Part shown: piece after piece, positions 33,573 through 43,508 of the stretch
Position numbering within the stretch: the stretch's first letter is position 1
Layout: the number at the start of each line of letters is the position of its first letter
DNA from: Sphingobium sp. EP60837
GTDB taxonomy: Bacteria; Pseudomonadota; Alphaproteobacteria; Sphingomonadales; Sphingomonadaceae
DNA length: 64,000 nt
Assembly: GCF_001658005.1 (NCBI RefSeq)
Contig: NZ_CP015986.1
Location: 992,001-1,056,000 of the forward strand
Direction of reading: 5' to 3'
Position numbers and translations under genes: made by a program
The notes under the pieces: model-generated
What the model saw: the letters and a program-made list of their open reading frames with translations, nothing else
What the model was told of the DNA's origin: nothing
The model's database searches: none

Positions 33573-34885
33573 CGCTCCGCCACCAGCAGCTTGTCGATCT
33601 TCCGCCCGTCCATATCGACGATCTCGAACCGCCATCCCTGGTCATCGATAAAATCGCCCACCTCGGGCAATCGCTTGAGCAACCAGAGAGCGTGACCGGC
33701 GACGGTCGCATAATCCCGCCCTTCCGGCAGGTCGATCCCAATCCGGTCCGCCAGCAGGTCCACCGGCATCTGCCCCGACACCAGCAAGCTGCCATCCTCG
33801 CGCTCGACAACATCGGGCTCATCATGGGCGTCCCGATCCGACGCGAAATGGCCCGCGATCGCGGACAGCAGGTCTGCGGGCGTGGCGATGCCTTCGAAAT
33901 GGCCATATTCGTCATGAACCATGACCATGGGCACATCGGCACGGCGCAGCACTTCCAGCACATCCATCGCATCGACCTGATCGGGGACGACCTCCACCCG
34001 GCGCATCAGGGCTTCAAGGTTGAGCCGATCTCCCCGGAACAGCGCGGTCATGATGTCGCGCGCCTGGACGACGCCGATAATATCTTCAACCGTTCCGCGG
34101 CCCACAGGCAGTCTGGTGTGCGGCGTTTCGAGCAATCGGGCGCGGATCGTTTCGTCGTCGGCGCTGATGTCGATCCAATCGACGTCCATGCGCGGGGTCA
34201 TCACTTCGCGTACCGGCCGGTCGGCGAGACGGACAACGCCAGAGATGATCGCGCGCTCGCTCTCCTCGATCACCCCCGATCGGCTCGCCTCGGCGACGAT
34301 CAGGTGCAGTTCCTCTGCCGTCACATGGCTCTCGGATTCGCGTGTCATCCGCAACAGGCGGAAGATGAGCGCGCTCGATCCGTCCAGCACCCAGACAATC
34401 GGCGCAGTCAGCCTCGACAGCCACAGCATCGGCGTCGCCACCAGCGCCGCAATGGGTTCGGGCGCGCGTAGGGCGAATTGCTTGGGCACCAACTCCCCGA
34501 CGATCAACGAAGCATAGGTGGTGAGGCCGATCACCAGCGCAAAGCCGAGATTGGCCGCGCCGCTAGGTGACAGGCCCAGCCCCTGCAGCCGTTCGCCCAC
34601 CGGCCCGCCCAGGCTCGCGCCCGAATAGGCACCCGCGACGATACCGATAAGGGTAATGCCGATCTGCACGGTCGAGAGGAACTTGCCAGGATCGCTCGCG
34701 AGCGCCAGCGCGGTCTGCGCCCCGCGCCGCCCCGCCTTCTCCATCGCCTGAAGTCGTGGGCGGCGGGCGGAGACGATCGCCAGTTCCGACATGGCGAAGA
34801 CGCCGTTCAGCGCCACCAACGCCAGGATGATGACAAGATCTGCCCAAGGAAAGGGCGTCGGAGCGTGCGGGGGGATCGTGGCCAT
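33569..34885 (-). CDS. CNNM/CorC-type transporter (hemolysin-family, CBS domains)
   Basis: This 438-residue protein has an N-terminal DUF21/CNNM membrane domain (ADLVIILALVALNGVFAMSELAIVSARRPRL, with NGVFAMSELA the motif), two CBS domains (VMTPRMDVDWI and VPMVMVHDEYGHFEGIAT) and a C-terminal CorC_HlyC domain (GWRFEIVDMDGRKIDKLLV). This arrangement is that of magnesium/cobalt efflux proteins of the CorC/MpfA family, annotated for history as hemolysins. It is co-translated with the kinase gene downstream. Confidence 0.92.
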   Translation of the reverse strand: MATIPPHAPTPFPWADLVIILALVALNGVFAMSELAIVSARRPRLQAMEKAGRRGAQTALALASDPGKFLSTVQIGITLIGIVAGAYSGASLGGPVGERLQGLGLSPSGAANLGFALVIGLTTYASLIVGELVPKQFALRAPEPIAALVATPMLWLSRLTAPIVWVLDGSSALIFRLLRMTRESESHVTAEELHLIVAEASRSGVIEESERAIISGVVRLADRPVREVMTPRMDVDWIDISADDETIRARLLETPHTRLPVGRGTVEDIIGVVQARDIMTALFRGDRLNLEALMRRVEVVPDQVDAMDVLEVLRRADVPMVMVHDEYGHFEGIATPADLLSAIAGHFASDRDAHDEPDVVEREDGSLLVSGQMPVDLLADRIGIDLPEGRDYATVAGHALWLLKRLPEVGDFIDDQGWRFEIVDMDGRKIDKLLVAER

Positions 34886-35039
34886 GGCGGTCAGCTACGC
34901 CCTATAACCTTGTTTCTTACAATTTCACAACCGCCGCATCACACGGGGTTCAGTTCGCTTGTGGAACAAAGGACGGCGCTCGACCATTGGGTAGTGCATC
35001 CGATCCTTTCGGGCGCACGATAATAAGGGAATTGAATCT

Positions 35040-35720
35040 ATGCGGATTTCTCATCGCATCATGGGCGCGGCAGGCTTGGCCGCGATGCTAGCGACGACGG
35101 CGTGCACGACCGACCCCAACACCGGGCAGCGGCAGATTTCGAAGGCGGCGATCGGCGGCATCGGCGGCGCGCTGGGCGGCTATCTGCTGGGCGACCTGGT
35201 CGGCGGGCGGCGCGACCGGACCGAGAAGATCCTCGGCGCGGGCATCGGCGCGGTCGCGGGCGCGGGCATCGGCGCCTATATGGACGCACAGGAACGCAAG
35301 CTGCGTGAGGAAACCGCTGGCAGCGGCGTTGATGTGATCCGCGACGGTGACAATCTGGTGCTTCGCATGCCGTCCGGCATCACCTTCACCACCGACAGCG
35401 CCGCCGTTCAAACGCAGTTCCGGCCGACGCTGGACGATGTGTCGTCTGTCCTGGCCCAATATCCCAAAACCTATATCGACGTGTACGGCCACACGGACAG
35501 CGACGGGTCCGACGCTTATAACCAGACCCTGTCGGAACGCCGCGCGCAGTCCGTGGCGGATTACCTTACCACCCACGGCGTCCAGTCGGCCCGCATCGCG
35601 ACGCGCGGATTTGGCGAGACCCAGCCGATCGCCTCCAACGAAAGCGCCGAGGGCAAGGCAAGCAACCGCCGCGTCGAAATCAAGATCGCGCCGGTAACGG
35701 AGAATGACGTCCGGGCTTAA
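35040..35720 (+). CDS. OmpA-family lipoprotein with glycine-zipper domain
   Basis: This 226-residue lipoprotein has a lipobox (MLATTAC), then a glycine-zipper pair (AAIGGIGGALGGYLLGDLVGG and ILGAGIGAVAGAGIGAYMD, residues ~35-80). A C-terminal OmpA peptidoglycan-binding domain follows (VDVYGHTDSDGSDAYNQTLSERRAQSVADYL, NRRVEIKI). It anchors outer membrane to cell wall and resembles E. coli YiaD. It is a single gene between convergent and divergent neighbours. Confidence 0.93.
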   Translation: MRISHRIMGAAGLAAMLATTACTTDPNTGQRQISKAAIGGIGGALGGYLLGDLVGGRRDRTEKILGAGIGAVAGAGIGAYMDAQERKLREETAGSGVDVIRDGDNLVLRMPSGITFTTDSAAVQTQFRPTLDDVSSVLAQYPKTYIDVYGHTDSDGSDAYNQTLSERRAQSVADYLTTHGVQSARIATRGFGETQPIASNESAEGKASNRRVEIKIAPVTENDVRA

Positions 35721-35789
35721 AATCCCCGTTCGCTTCGAGCGAAGCCGAGATGCCGCGCAAGCGGTTTCTCGACTTCGTCCAACCGCGGG

Positions 35790-36407
35790 TTAAAAACTCG
35801 CCTTCAACCCATCGATCACGAACTGCGCCGCGAGCGCGGCCAGCAGCACGCCGAGCAGCCGGGTTATCACCGCCTCGATCTTGCTGCCCAGTAGCGCCAT
35901 GATCGGCCCCGCCGCCAGCAGCGACCCAAGCATCAGCGCCAGCGTCACCACGACCGCGCCCATCACGACCAACCGTTCGCTGATGCCATCGGCCTGCGAC
36001 ATCAACAGCATCACCGTCGCGATCGATCCTGGCCCCGCGATCATCGGCATCGCCATGGGAAAGACCGAGACATCCTCCACTTCCGGCGTCTCGGCGATCT
36101 TGTGCGCCCGATCCTCGCGCCGCTGGGTGCGCTTCTCGAACACCATGTCCATCGCGATGATGAACAGCATGATGCCGCCCGCAATGCGGAAACTGTCGAG
36201 CGCGATGCCGAGCACGCCCAGCAGCTGCTTCCCCCACAGCGCGAAGATCAGCAGGATCACTGCCGCGATGCCCACTGCGCGGATCGCCATGACACGCCGC
36301 TGCGCGTGGCTCGCGCCGGTCGTCAGGCTGGCATAGATCGGCGCGCAGCCCGGCGGATCAATGACGACGAACAGAGTCACGAAGGCGGAGATGAACAGCT
36401 CGATCAT
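35790..36407 (-). CDS. MarC-family inner-membrane protein
   Basis: This 205-residue protein has six hydrophobic segments and MarC-family motifs: FVTLFVVIDPPGCAPIYASLT at the start and PMAMPMIAGPGSIATVMLLMSQ in the middle. The family has no proven transport activity; the older multiple-antibiotic-resistance label has been withdrawn. The 4-bp overlap with the upstream exported protein gene puts it at the end of the folD cluster. Confidence 0.9.
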   Translation of the reverse strand: MIELFISAFVTLFVVIDPPGCAPIYASLTTGASHAQRRVMAIRAVGIAAVILLIFALWGKQLLGVLGIALDSFRIAGGIMLFIIAMDMVFEKRTQRREDRAHKIAETPEVEDVSVFPMAMPMIAGPGSIATVMLLMSQADGISERLVVMGAVVVTLALMLGSLLAAGPIMALLGSKIEAVITRLLGVLLAALAAQFVIDGLKASF

Positions 36408-37060
36408 GCGCCCGGCGCCGCTACCTTGTCATCGATCACCACATCATAGCCGCTGCCATTCCATGCGCGCACCCTGACATGGCGGCTGCCATCGGCCGCA
36501 ACATCGGCGGTCCAGATCAGGCTGTCATCGGCGGGCGGCGCTGGTGTCTTCGCTCCGGGCGCGGGGCGAGCGCCGAGCCCCGGCTCCCGCCGCTTGCATG
36601 TCGCCACCTTCCCCACCAGAAACTCCGGCGCTTCCCGCGGCGCGGCCAGCGTGTCGCCATGATCCAGCACCCATTTCCACGCGCCATTCTTTTCGCGCCG
36701 CCAAATGGTCGTGAAATAGCCGACGGAGCCGTCCGGCCGCCGCCAGTTGCCGGTGCTGGCGGCAAGGTTGCCATCGCAGGATACATGGATGACGGACGGC
36801 GTCCAGCTCACCGGCTTGGGCGGATCGGTCCGTCCTTTCAGCCACTGTTTCGCCATCACGCGCTGCGGCACGAACATCACCGCATCGTCAGCCGCCGTTT
36901 CGCGGAAGGCAGTCCACTGCCCCTTGTCCCGCGCCAGGCGATTGAAAGCGATCTCGGCCGCAAAGACCGAACTCGGGTCCGGCTGATACCGCATCGGCGG
37001 CCGCGCGGCCACCAGCCCCAACAGGCTGGCCGCGATCAGAGCCGCCCGCGCTGCCTTCAC
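36404..37060 (-). CDS. Exported protein with SnoaL/NTF2-like features, unknown function
   Basis: This ~218-residue protein starts at GTG 37060 with GGAGGG 5 nt upstream, overlapping the folD stop as GTGA. A signal peptide ([19 protein letters not shown]) precedes a fold resembling the DUF4440/SnoaL superfamily ([33 protein letters not shown]...[21 protein letters not shown]). A basic C-terminal extension with a beta-rich end follows. No catalytic motif is recognised. Confidence 0.75.
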   Translation of the reverse strand: MKAARAALIAASLLGLVAARPPMRYQPDPSSVFAAEIAFNRLARDKGQWTAFRETAADDAVMFVPQRVMAKQWLKGRTDPPKPVSWTPSVIHVSCDGNLAASTGNWRRPDGSVGYFTTIWRREKNGAWKWVLDHGDTLAAPREAPEFLVGKVATCKRREPGLGARPAPGAKTPAPPADDSLIWTADVAADGSRHVRVRAWNGSGYDVVIDDKVAAPGA

Positions 37061-37950
37061 AATCCCTCCGGCTTCGCCAACCCAGCGCGCGCATGCGCCG
37101 CGACCAGCGTATTGCGCAGCAGCACCGCGATCGTCATCGGCCCTACTCCGCCCGGCACCGGCGTGATCGCCCGGACATGGGCCAGCGCCTCGGCCGTGGC
37201 GACGTCGCCAACGATCCGGCTCTTGCCATCTTCCGTGTCGGTCACGCGGTTGATGCCAACGTCGATCACCGTGGCGCCGGGCTTGATCCATTCGCCCTTC
37301 ACCATTTCGGCGCGGCCGACCGCCGCCACCACAATGTCGGCCCGGTGCACGACCGAAGCCAGATCGCGCGTCCGGCTGTGCGCGATGGTGACCGTGCAAT
37401 TTTCCGCCAGCAGCAGCTGCGCCATGGGCTTCCCCACGATGTTGGAGCGGCCGACAACCACCGCCTCCATGCCCGTCAAATCGCCCAACTCATCCTTCAA
37501 CAGCATGACGCAGCCCAGCGGCGTGCAGGGCACCAGCGCCTCCTGCCCGGTCGCCAGACGACCGGAATTGACGACATGGAAGCCGTCCACGTCCTTGGTC
37601 GGGTCAACCGCGCCGATGACCGCGGCTTCATCGATATGGCCGGGCAGCGGCAGCTGGACGAGGATGCCATCCACCCGGTCGTCCGCGTTCAGTTCCTCGA
37701 CCAGGTCCAGCAGCTCTTCCTCGCCGATGCTGGCAGGCAGCTTGAACTCCAGGCTTTCCATGCCCGCCTCGACCGTCATCTTGCCCTTGTTGCGGACATA
37801 GACGGAACTGGCCGGGTCCTCGCCCACCAGCACCACGGCCAATCCCGGCTTGCGGCCGGCGCTTTTGACGAAGGCAGCGACGCCGTCCGCCACCTTGCCC
37901 CGCAGCGTGGCGGCGAAAGCCTTGCCGTCGATGATCTTGCCGATGGTCAT
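37057..37950 (-). CDS. folD: Bifunctional methylenetetrahydrofolate dehydrogenase/cyclohydrolase
   Basis: This 297-residue enzyme interconverts methylene-, methenyl- and 10-formyl-THF, feeding purine synthesis and formylation. The catalytic YVRNKGK (Tyr-x3-Lys), the loop [26 protein letters not shown], the NADP-binding [14 protein letters not shown] and [18 protein letters not shown] are all present. It is the first gene of the set folD-exported protein-marC. It supplies one-carbon units used by the purN and metF products elsewhere in the window. Confidence 0.96.
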   Translation of the reverse strand: MTIGKIIDGKAFAATLRGKVADGVAAFVKSAGRKPGLAVVLVGEDPASSVYVRNKGKMTVEAGMESLEFKLPASIGEEELLDLVEELNADDRVDGILVQLPLPGHIDEAAVIGAVDPTKDVDGFHVVNSGRLATGQEALVPCTPLGCVMLLKDELGDLTGMEAVVVGRSNIVGKPMAQLLLAENCTVTIAHSRTRDLASVVHRADIVVAAVGRAEMVKGEWIKPGATVIDVGINRVTDTEDGKSRIVGDVATAEALAHVRAITPVPGGVGPMTIAVLLRNTLVAAHARAGLAKPEGL

Positions 37951-37996
37951 GCTGCCTCAACCCGTCCCTTGATGATGGTGGAAAGCCGTAAAGCCA

Positions 37997-38335
37997 TCAT
38001 CGCCGCATTTCCTGAGCCGTCAGACGGTTCAATCTGACTTGGAAATGCTCCAGCGCCAACGCTTCACCGCCGCCCTTGATCCGCAGCCGCTTTAGCCGGT
38101 TGCTGTCGCCCGATTCCAGCGAAATCGCGCTCCGCGGCCAATCCAGTTCCTTGGCGAGCAGCGCAATCAGCGCCGCGTTCGCCTTGCCCTTTTCGGGGAC
38201 AGCGCGGACGCGCGCGCCCAGCCAGTCAGCGCCCTTCTCGTCCGTCCACCGTCCACCCAACTCCTCCCGCGCGGCACCGGGCGTCAGGCGGACGGAAAGC
38301 AGCAGGTCGTTGCCGTCCTGCCGCCAGACGCTCAC
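37997..38335 (-). CDS. DUF167/YggU family protein
   Basis: This 112-residue protein starts at GTG 38335, overlapping the yggT stop as GTGA. It shows the DUF167 pattern LSVRLTPGAAREELGG, ARVRAVPEKGKANAALIALLAKEL and GDSNRLKRLRI. The family is conserved next to yggT in many bacteria, but its molecular role is unknown. The longer in-frame ORF reading back to 38671 is an artefact of reading through yggT. Confidence 0.85.
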   Translation of the reverse strand: MSVWRQDGNDLLLSVRLTPGAAREELGGRWTDEKGADWLGARVRAVPEKGKANAALIALLAKELDWPRSAISLESGDSNRLKRLRIKGGGEALALEHFQVRLNRLTAQEMRR

Positions 38336-38622
38336 ACCAGCCCGAAGAGCGGCGGCAATATGGCCTGGCGGATGATCAGGATGGCCAGCAGCACGACCAT
38401 GGGCGACAGGTCCAGCGCGCCCAGATCGGGCATCACCCGCCGGATCGGATTGTAGATTGGCGCCGTCATGCGATCGAGCGCAACTATGACGGTGCGGACC
38501 ACATCGCTTGAGGTGTTGATGACGTTGAAGGCGATCAGCCAGCTCATGATCGCCTGGATGATGATGATCCACCACAGCACATCGAGCAGGATGACGATGA
38601 TCTGATAGAAGGCGTAGGCCAT
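38332..38622 (-). CDS. YggT family membrane protein
   Basis: This 96-residue protein has two hydrophobic helices (IIVILLDVLWWIIIIQAIMSWL and SPMVVLLAILIIRQAILPPLF) with the conserved YNPIRRVMPDLGALDLSPMV between them. YggT proteins are linked to osmotic tolerance and cell-envelope organisation in several bacteria. It is followed by the DUF167 gene with a 4-bp overlap. Confidence 0.9.
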   Translation of the reverse strand: MAYAFYQIIVILLDVLWWIIIIQAIMSWLIAFNVINTSSDVVRTVIVALDRMTAPIYNPIRRVMPDLGALDLSPMVVLLAILIIRQAILPPLFGLV

Positions 38623-38705
38623 GCGGTCTCCGAATTGACTGCCGATGCTCTAGCCGAGGGGGACGGCGCACGACAAGGCTTAGCGCAGGATTCCAGCGCC
38701 TTTCC

Positions 38706-38791
38706 CCTCGTCATGCCAGCGAAAGCTGGCATCTCCTCTGCCCGGGCGCAGCCTCGCCTTGCAAGATCCAGCTTTCGCTGGGATGACGAGG
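38706..38791. repeat. Paired palindrome between yggT and argB
   Basis: Two near-palindromes in inverted orientation, CCTCGTCATGCCAGCGAAAG...CTGG and CCAGCTTTCGCTGGGATGACGAGG, are separated by about 35 nt. The AGCGAAAGCT core matches the element at 26869-26896. The whole can fold into one long cruciform or two hairpins. Confidence 0.75.
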
Positions 38792-38816
38792 GAGAGAACA
38801 ACCGGCAGCGTATGAC

Positions 38817-39722
38817 TTACCGGCGCACTAAAGTGCCCGCACCGCGCTTCGTGAAGATTTCCAGCAGCATAGCATGGGGAACCCGGCCGTCCAGGATGAC
38901 GGCGGCGTCCACTCCGCCTTCCACAGCCTTCACGCAGGTTTCGAGCTTGGGGATCATCCCGCCGCTGATCGTGCCATCCTCTTGCAGCACCCGGATTGCC
39001 GCGGGATCGAGGTCAGTCAGCAGCTGCCCCTGCTTGTCGAGCACACCGGCCACATCGGTCAGCAGGAAGAAGCGCGAAGCCTGAAGCTCGGCCGCAATCG
39101 CGCCCGCCATCGTGTCCGCATTGACATTATAAGTATGTCCATCCGCACCAATGCCCACCGGCGCGACCACCGGAATGATGCCGCTTTGCGAGAGCGTATC
39201 GAGGATAGAGCGATCGACCTTCACCGGATCGCCGACAAAGCCCAGATCGACATTGCGCTCAATCCCCGAATTGGGGTCCGCCTCCCGCTTGCCCAGCACC
39301 TTCTCGCACAGGACCAGGCCACCGTCCTTGCCGGAAATGCCGACAGCCTTGCCACCCGCGCCAGCGATCCAGCCCACGATCTCCTTGTTGATCGAACCGG
39401 CCAGAACCATCTCCGCAACCTGCGCCGTCTCCTTGTCGGTCACGCGAAGGCCACCGACGAACTTCGATTCGACGCCCAGTTTCTTCAGCATCGCGCCAAT
39501 TTGCGGGCCGCCGCCATGAATCACGACGACATTGATGCCGACCGCCTTCATGAGCACCACGTCCTCGGCGAAATCACGCGCCGCCTCCGGGTCGCCCATG
39601 GCATGGCCGCCATATTTGACCACAAAGGTCTGCCCTGCATAACGCTGCATATAAGGCAACGCCTCAACGAGGGTTTCAGCCTTGGCGAGGAGTGCGGGAT
39701 CGGGCGCGTGCTTGTTATTCAT
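38817..39722 (-). CDS. argB: Acetylglutamate kinase
   Basis: This 301-residue enzyme phosphorylates N-acetylglutamate in arginine synthesis. [47 protein letters not shown] and GMIPKLETC are intact. The start MNNKHAPD (39722) is preferred over an in-frame codon at 39758. It may be feedback-inhibited by arginine, since the N-terminal helix typical of inhibited forms is present ([17 protein letters not shown]). Confidence 0.95.
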   Translation of the reverse strand: MNNKHAPDPALLAKAETLVEALPYMQRYAGQTFVVKYGGHAMGDPEAARDFAEDVVLMKAVGINVVVIHGGGPQIGAMLKKLGVESKFVGGLRVTDKETAQVAEMVLAGSINKEIVGWIAGAGGKAVGISGKDGGLVLCEKVLGKREADPNSGIERNVDLGFVGDPVKVDRSILDTLSQSGIIPVVAPVGIGADGHTYNVNADTMAGAIAAELQASRFFLLTDVAGVLDKQGQLLTDLDPAAIRVLQEDGTISGGMIPKLETCVKAVEGGVDAAVILDGRVPHAMLLEIFTKRGAGTLVRR

Positions 39723-39780
39723 GCGCGCGCGCATACGGCCTAATGGGTGCGGGGGCAAGTTTTGGGCTGTTCAAGCCATT

Positions 39781-39801
39781 CCCCTCCCGCAGGCGGGAGG
39801 G
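39781..39801. repeat. Single copy of the CCCCTCCCGC palindrome
   Basis: CCCCTCCCGC-AG-GCGGGAGGG lies between argB and ppx. It is one arm of the same palindrome family that occurs as an inverted pair at 55735-55829 and around the DUF559 gene. Confidence 0.75.
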
Positions 39802-39816
39802 AAGCAGGTAGTTGCC

Positions 39817-41331
39817 TCACCACGCCAGCCGATACTTCACGCCCATGGCCTGCGCCAGATGCCGCTGCCGCCGCTCGACCGCCTCGCCGAACAGTTCTGC
39901 ATCCACATTCCGCAGCCGCAGCTCCAGCGTATCGCCGACCATCTCCAGCTTCGAGGCTAGCAACGGCCCCTCGACACCGCCGGAAAGCCGCTGGCCGAGC
40001 CGGATCGCAAGGCCCCAAAGCGTCGCCCGCTTGAGCGCGGCAGCCGATGCCAGCCCTTCAATGGCGGGCGGAACCGTAGCCCCGCCGCCGAAATTGCTAT
40101 GCAGCGCCTGCGCCAGCATCGCCCGTTCAGGCGCGGTGATGCCAACCCAATTGCTGTGCAACGCGATCTCGACGCCGCGTTCGGCTCGAAAATCAGGGTT
40201 CGCGCGCCAGCCCACATCGGCCAGCAGGCAAGCAGCCCTGCGGATGCGTCGCCAGGATGGTTCATCATCCTCGAACAGCGATGCGATCCAGCGTTCGATC
40301 ATGTCGCCATGGCCGACGAAGCGCCCCTGCGCCTCCCCTTCCGCCTCGGCCGCGACCAGCAGCGGATCGTGCGCGCGAATCTCCGGCGGCAAATCCTCGA
40401 ACAACAGCCCTTCGCGCAGGCCATAGGCGGACACGATCAGTTCGCTCGACTTCAGTTGGCGCACGACAACCGACAGCAGCGCGGCGGCGTCCGGCAGCGT
40501 GGGAACGCGTGACCCGGTGATCGCCGGAATATCCTTCAATCGCGCGCGGCCGACATGCGACACGATTCGCGTCAACTGCTCCGCCCGGGACGCGGGCATC
40601 GCATATTGATGCACCACCGGCAGCGGGAAATGGGTGAGCTGCATGTCGAAGCGGGCAAGCGAGCGCCAGGAACCGCCCACAAGGTAGAAGGGCACGCCCG
40701 GTTCGACGACCCAGCCCGCCTTCTCCAGCATCTTCTTCACCTGCCGCTCCAGGACGGCAGGGCCTTTCGCGCGGATCTGGGGCAGGCGCAGCACGCCCAG
40801 CGGCAGCGAAATGGTGTCATGCACAGCGCCATCGCGCACCCGTGCCAGCTCCAGGCTGCCGCCGCCCAGATCGCCCACCACGCCATTGGCCCCAGGAATG
40901 CCCGACAGCACGCCATGGGCCGCCGCGATCGCTTCCTGAGCCCCGGAAAGCAGCTCGACCTTAAGTCCCATCGCACGCGCGCGCAGGATGAACTCCTCGC
41001 CGTTGGCCGCGTCCCGCACTGCGGCCGTGGCGACACAGCGGACGTCCTGCACCTCCATTTCGCGGCAGAGATGGGCGAAACGTCCCACTGCGCGCAGCCC
41101 GCGCTCCATCGCCTCCGGCTCGATGCGGCCGGTCTTGCCAAGTGACGCGCCCAGCCCCGCCATCACCTTTTCATTGAAGAGGGTGAACGGAATGCGGCGG
41201 GGTCCGTCATACACCACCAGGCGGACGCTGTTGGAGCCGATGTCGATGATCGCCGTGCGCGCATTGGCATGCTCTGGCGATGTCGCCATCGTCTCGGCGA
41301 TGGCGCGCACCTGGCTCAGCATGGAGTTCAT
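39817..41331 (-). CDS. ppx: Ppx/GppA exopolyphosphatase family protein
   Basis: This 504-residue protein has the ASKHA-fold motifs TAIIDIGSNSVRLVVYD and GVVGDLGGGSLELARV and a C-terminal HD-like helical part. It degrades polyphosphate or pppGpp. The start is 5 bp after the ppk stop, so synthesis and breakdown of polyphosphate are encoded in one operon. Whether it prefers polyphosphate or pppGpp cannot be read from sequence. Confidence 0.93.
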   Translation of the reverse strand: MNSMLSQVRAIAETMATSPEHANARTAIIDIGSNSVRLVVYDGPRRIPFTLFNEKVMAGLGASLGKTGRIEPEAMERGLRAVGRFAHLCREMEVQDVRCVATAAVRDAANGEEFILRARAMGLKVELLSGAQEAIAAAHGVLSGIPGANGVVGDLGGGSLELARVRDGAVHDTISLPLGVLRLPQIRAKGPAVLERQVKKMLEKAGWVVEPGVPFYLVGGSWRSLARFDMQLTHFPLPVVHQYAMPASRAEQLTRIVSHVGRARLKDIPAITGSRVPTLPDAAALLSVVVRQLKSSELIVSAYGLREGLLFEDLPPEIRAHDPLLVAAEAEGEAQGRFVGHGDMIERWIASLFEDDEPSWRRIRRAACLLADVGWRANPDFRAERGVEIALHSNWVGITAPERAMLAQALHSNFGGGATVPPAIEGLASAAALKRATLWGLAIRLGQRLSGGVEGPLLASKLEMVGDTLELRLRNVDAELFGEAVERRQRHLAQAMGVKYRLAW

Positions 41332-41336
41332 GCGGG

Positions 41337-43508
41337 TCAGGCTCGCCCGCGCAGGCGTAGCGTCGGGACGGCTTCGCTATCCAGCGCCGCACCCCGGCCC
41401 GACAGCGACGGATTGGTCATGAAATAGCGGTGGAGATTGAAGGGGCGATCGCTTGCGCGCACGCGGGCATAGTGGCCATCGCTGTCCAGCTCCCAGCTCT
41501 GCTCGGTATCGATGAGATTCGCCACCATCACCTGGTCCAGAATCTGGTCGTGCACGGTCGGGTTTTCCACAGGAGCCAGAAATTCAACGCGGCGGTCAAA
41601 GTTCCTCGGCATCCAGTCGGCCGAGCTGATGAACACCTTCGCACCGTTATTGGGCAGCGCCTTGCCATTGCCGAACACGGTGATGCGGCTATGCTCCAGG
41701 AACCGGCCGACGACCGACTTCACCCGAATATTCTCCGACATGCCCGGCACGCCTGGACGCAGGCAGCAGATGCCGCGTACGATCAGGTCGATCTGAACCC
41801 CCGCATTGCTGGCGGCGTAGAGCTTTTCGATGATTGCCGGATCGACCAGCGAGTTCATCTTGGCCCAGATGGTGCCGGGCCGGCCCGCGCGAACATGCAC
41901 GATCTCCGCCTCGATCAGCTCGCACAGGCGATTACGCAGGTCGCGCGGCGACATGACCAGCTTTTCCAGCGCCTGCGGCTCGACATAGCCGGTGATGTAG
42001 TTGAACAGCGCCGCCGCATCGCGGCCATAGGCCGGGTCCGCGGTGAAGAAGCTCAGATCGGTATAGATGCGCGCGGTGATCGGGTGATAATTGCCCGTGC
42101 CGAAATGACAGTAGGTGCGGAACGCCTCGCCTTCGCGGCGGACGACCATCGACACCTTGGCATGGGTCTTCCAGTCGATGAAGCCATAGACAACCTGCAC
42201 GCCCGCGCGTTCCAGCGCGTCGGCCCACATGAGGTTCTGTTCCTCGTCGAACCGCGCCTTCAACTCGACCACTGCCGTCACCGACTTACCCGCCTCCGCC
42301 GCGTCGATCAGCGCGCGGATGATCGCCGACTGCTTGCCCGCGCGATAGAGCGTCTGCTTGATCGCGACGACATCGGGGTCGGATGCGGCTTGTTTCAGGA
42401 ACGAAACGACAACGTCGAACGCTTCATAGGGGTGATGGACGACAATGTCCTTCGCCCGGATCGCGGCAAAGCAATCCCCGCCATATTCGCGGATTCGTTC
42501 AGGAAATCGCGGCGCATAGGGTTCGAACTTCAGGTCCGGCCGGTCCTCATCCACCACGCCGGACAGGTCGCCGATGCCGACAAAGCCCTCCACCTCGGCG
42601 ATAATCGCCTCATGCCCCTGGAGCATGTCCTGCAGCATTTCCTCGACCGGCTCGGGAATGCGCTCCTCTATCTCCATCCGGATCACGCGGCCCCGGCGGC
42701 GGCGCTTGATGGCGCTGCGGAAATAGCGGACCAGATCCTCCGCCTCTTCCTCGATCTCAATATCGCTGTCGCGGATGATGCGGAACACCCCGCTGTTGCG
42801 CACGCGGTAGCCGGGAAAGAGATCGGCGGAAAAGCGCCGGATCACCGCCTCCAACGCCATGTAGCGCGCATGGTCGCCCGGTATCCGCACGAAGCGAGCG
42901 AGCGAAGACGGGATCATCACCAGTTCGCGGATCGGCTGCTTGTCCGACAGCCGCTCCAGATCGAAGACGATCGAGAGCCCCTGGTTGGGAATGAAGGGGA
43001 ACGGATGCGCCGGGTCAAGCGCTTGGGGCGTGAGGATCGGGAAGACCTGGCTCAGGAAATGGTCGCGCAGCCATGTCTCGCTGGCCGCATCCATCGGGCT
43101 GGACGGGCCGATGACCTCGATGCCGACCTTCGCAAGTTCACCATGCAGCGCGCCCCAGACCTTCTGCTGAGCGCCCATCAACCGCGCGGTCTCCTCCGCG
43201 ATCGCGCCAAGCTGCTGCGCTGGCGTCAACCCATCGGCGGAGCGCATGTCGACGTCCTGCAACTGCTGCCCCTTCAGGCCCGCCACGCGCACGCTGAAAA
43301 ATTCGTCAAGATTCGCGCCCGAAATCGACAGGAAGCGCAGCCGCTCCAGCAGCGGATGCTCGCGGTTCATCGCTTCCTCCAGCACCCGCTGGTTGAAGGC
43401 CAGCCAGGACAGCTCCCGGTTGAAATAGCGGTCGCTGGGCAGGGTCAGGCTGGCAGAGGGATCAGCTTCGGCCACGTCTCTCTCAATTTGATGAGGGGTG
43501 CGGATCAT
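41337..43508 (-). CDS. ppk: Polyphosphate kinase 1
   Basis: This 723-residue enzyme makes polyphosphate from ATP. N-domain (YFNRELSWLAFNQRVLEEA), head domain (SGANLDEFFSVRV) and the two catalytic C-domains with THAKVSMVVRREG (catalytic histidine), HFGTGNYHP and FLEHSRITVFGNG (second conserved histidine) are all visible. Its 5' end overlaps the hdaA gene by 26 bp. It is co-transcribed with ppx. Confidence 0.96.
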   Translation of the reverse strand: MIRTPHQIERDVAEADPSASLTLPSDRYFNRELSWLAFNQRVLEEAMNREHPLLERLRFLSISGANLDEFFSVRVAGLKGQQLQDVDMRSADGLTPAQQLGAIAEETARLMGAQQKVWGALHGELAKVGIEVIGPSSPMDAASETWLRDHFLSQVFPILTPQALDPAHPFPFIPNQGLSIVFDLERLSDKQPIRELVMIPSSLARFVRIPGDHARYMALEAVIRRFSADLFPGYRVRNSGVFRIIRDSDIEIEEEAEDLVRYFRSAIKRRRRGRVIRMEIEERIPEPVEEMLQDMLQGHEAIIAEVEGFVGIGDLSGVVDEDRPDLKFEPYAPRFPERIREYGGDCFAAIRAKDIVVHHPYEAFDVVVSFLKQAASDPDVVAIKQTLYRAGKQSAIIRALIDAAEAGKSVTAVVELKARFDEEQNLMWADALERAGVQVVYGFIDWKTHAKVSMVVRREGEAFRTYCHFGTGNYHPITARIYTDLSFFTADPAYGRDAAALFNYITGYVEPQALEKLVMSPRDLRNRLCELIEAEIVHVRAGRPGTIWAKMNSLVDPAIIEKLYAASNAGVQIDLIVRGICCLRPGVPGMSENIRVKSVVGRFLEHSRITVFGNGKALPNNGAKVFISSADWMPRNFDRRVEFLAPVENPTVHDQILDQVMVANLIDTEQSWELDSDGHYARVRASDRPFNLHRYFMTNPSLSGRGAALDSEAVPTLRLRGRA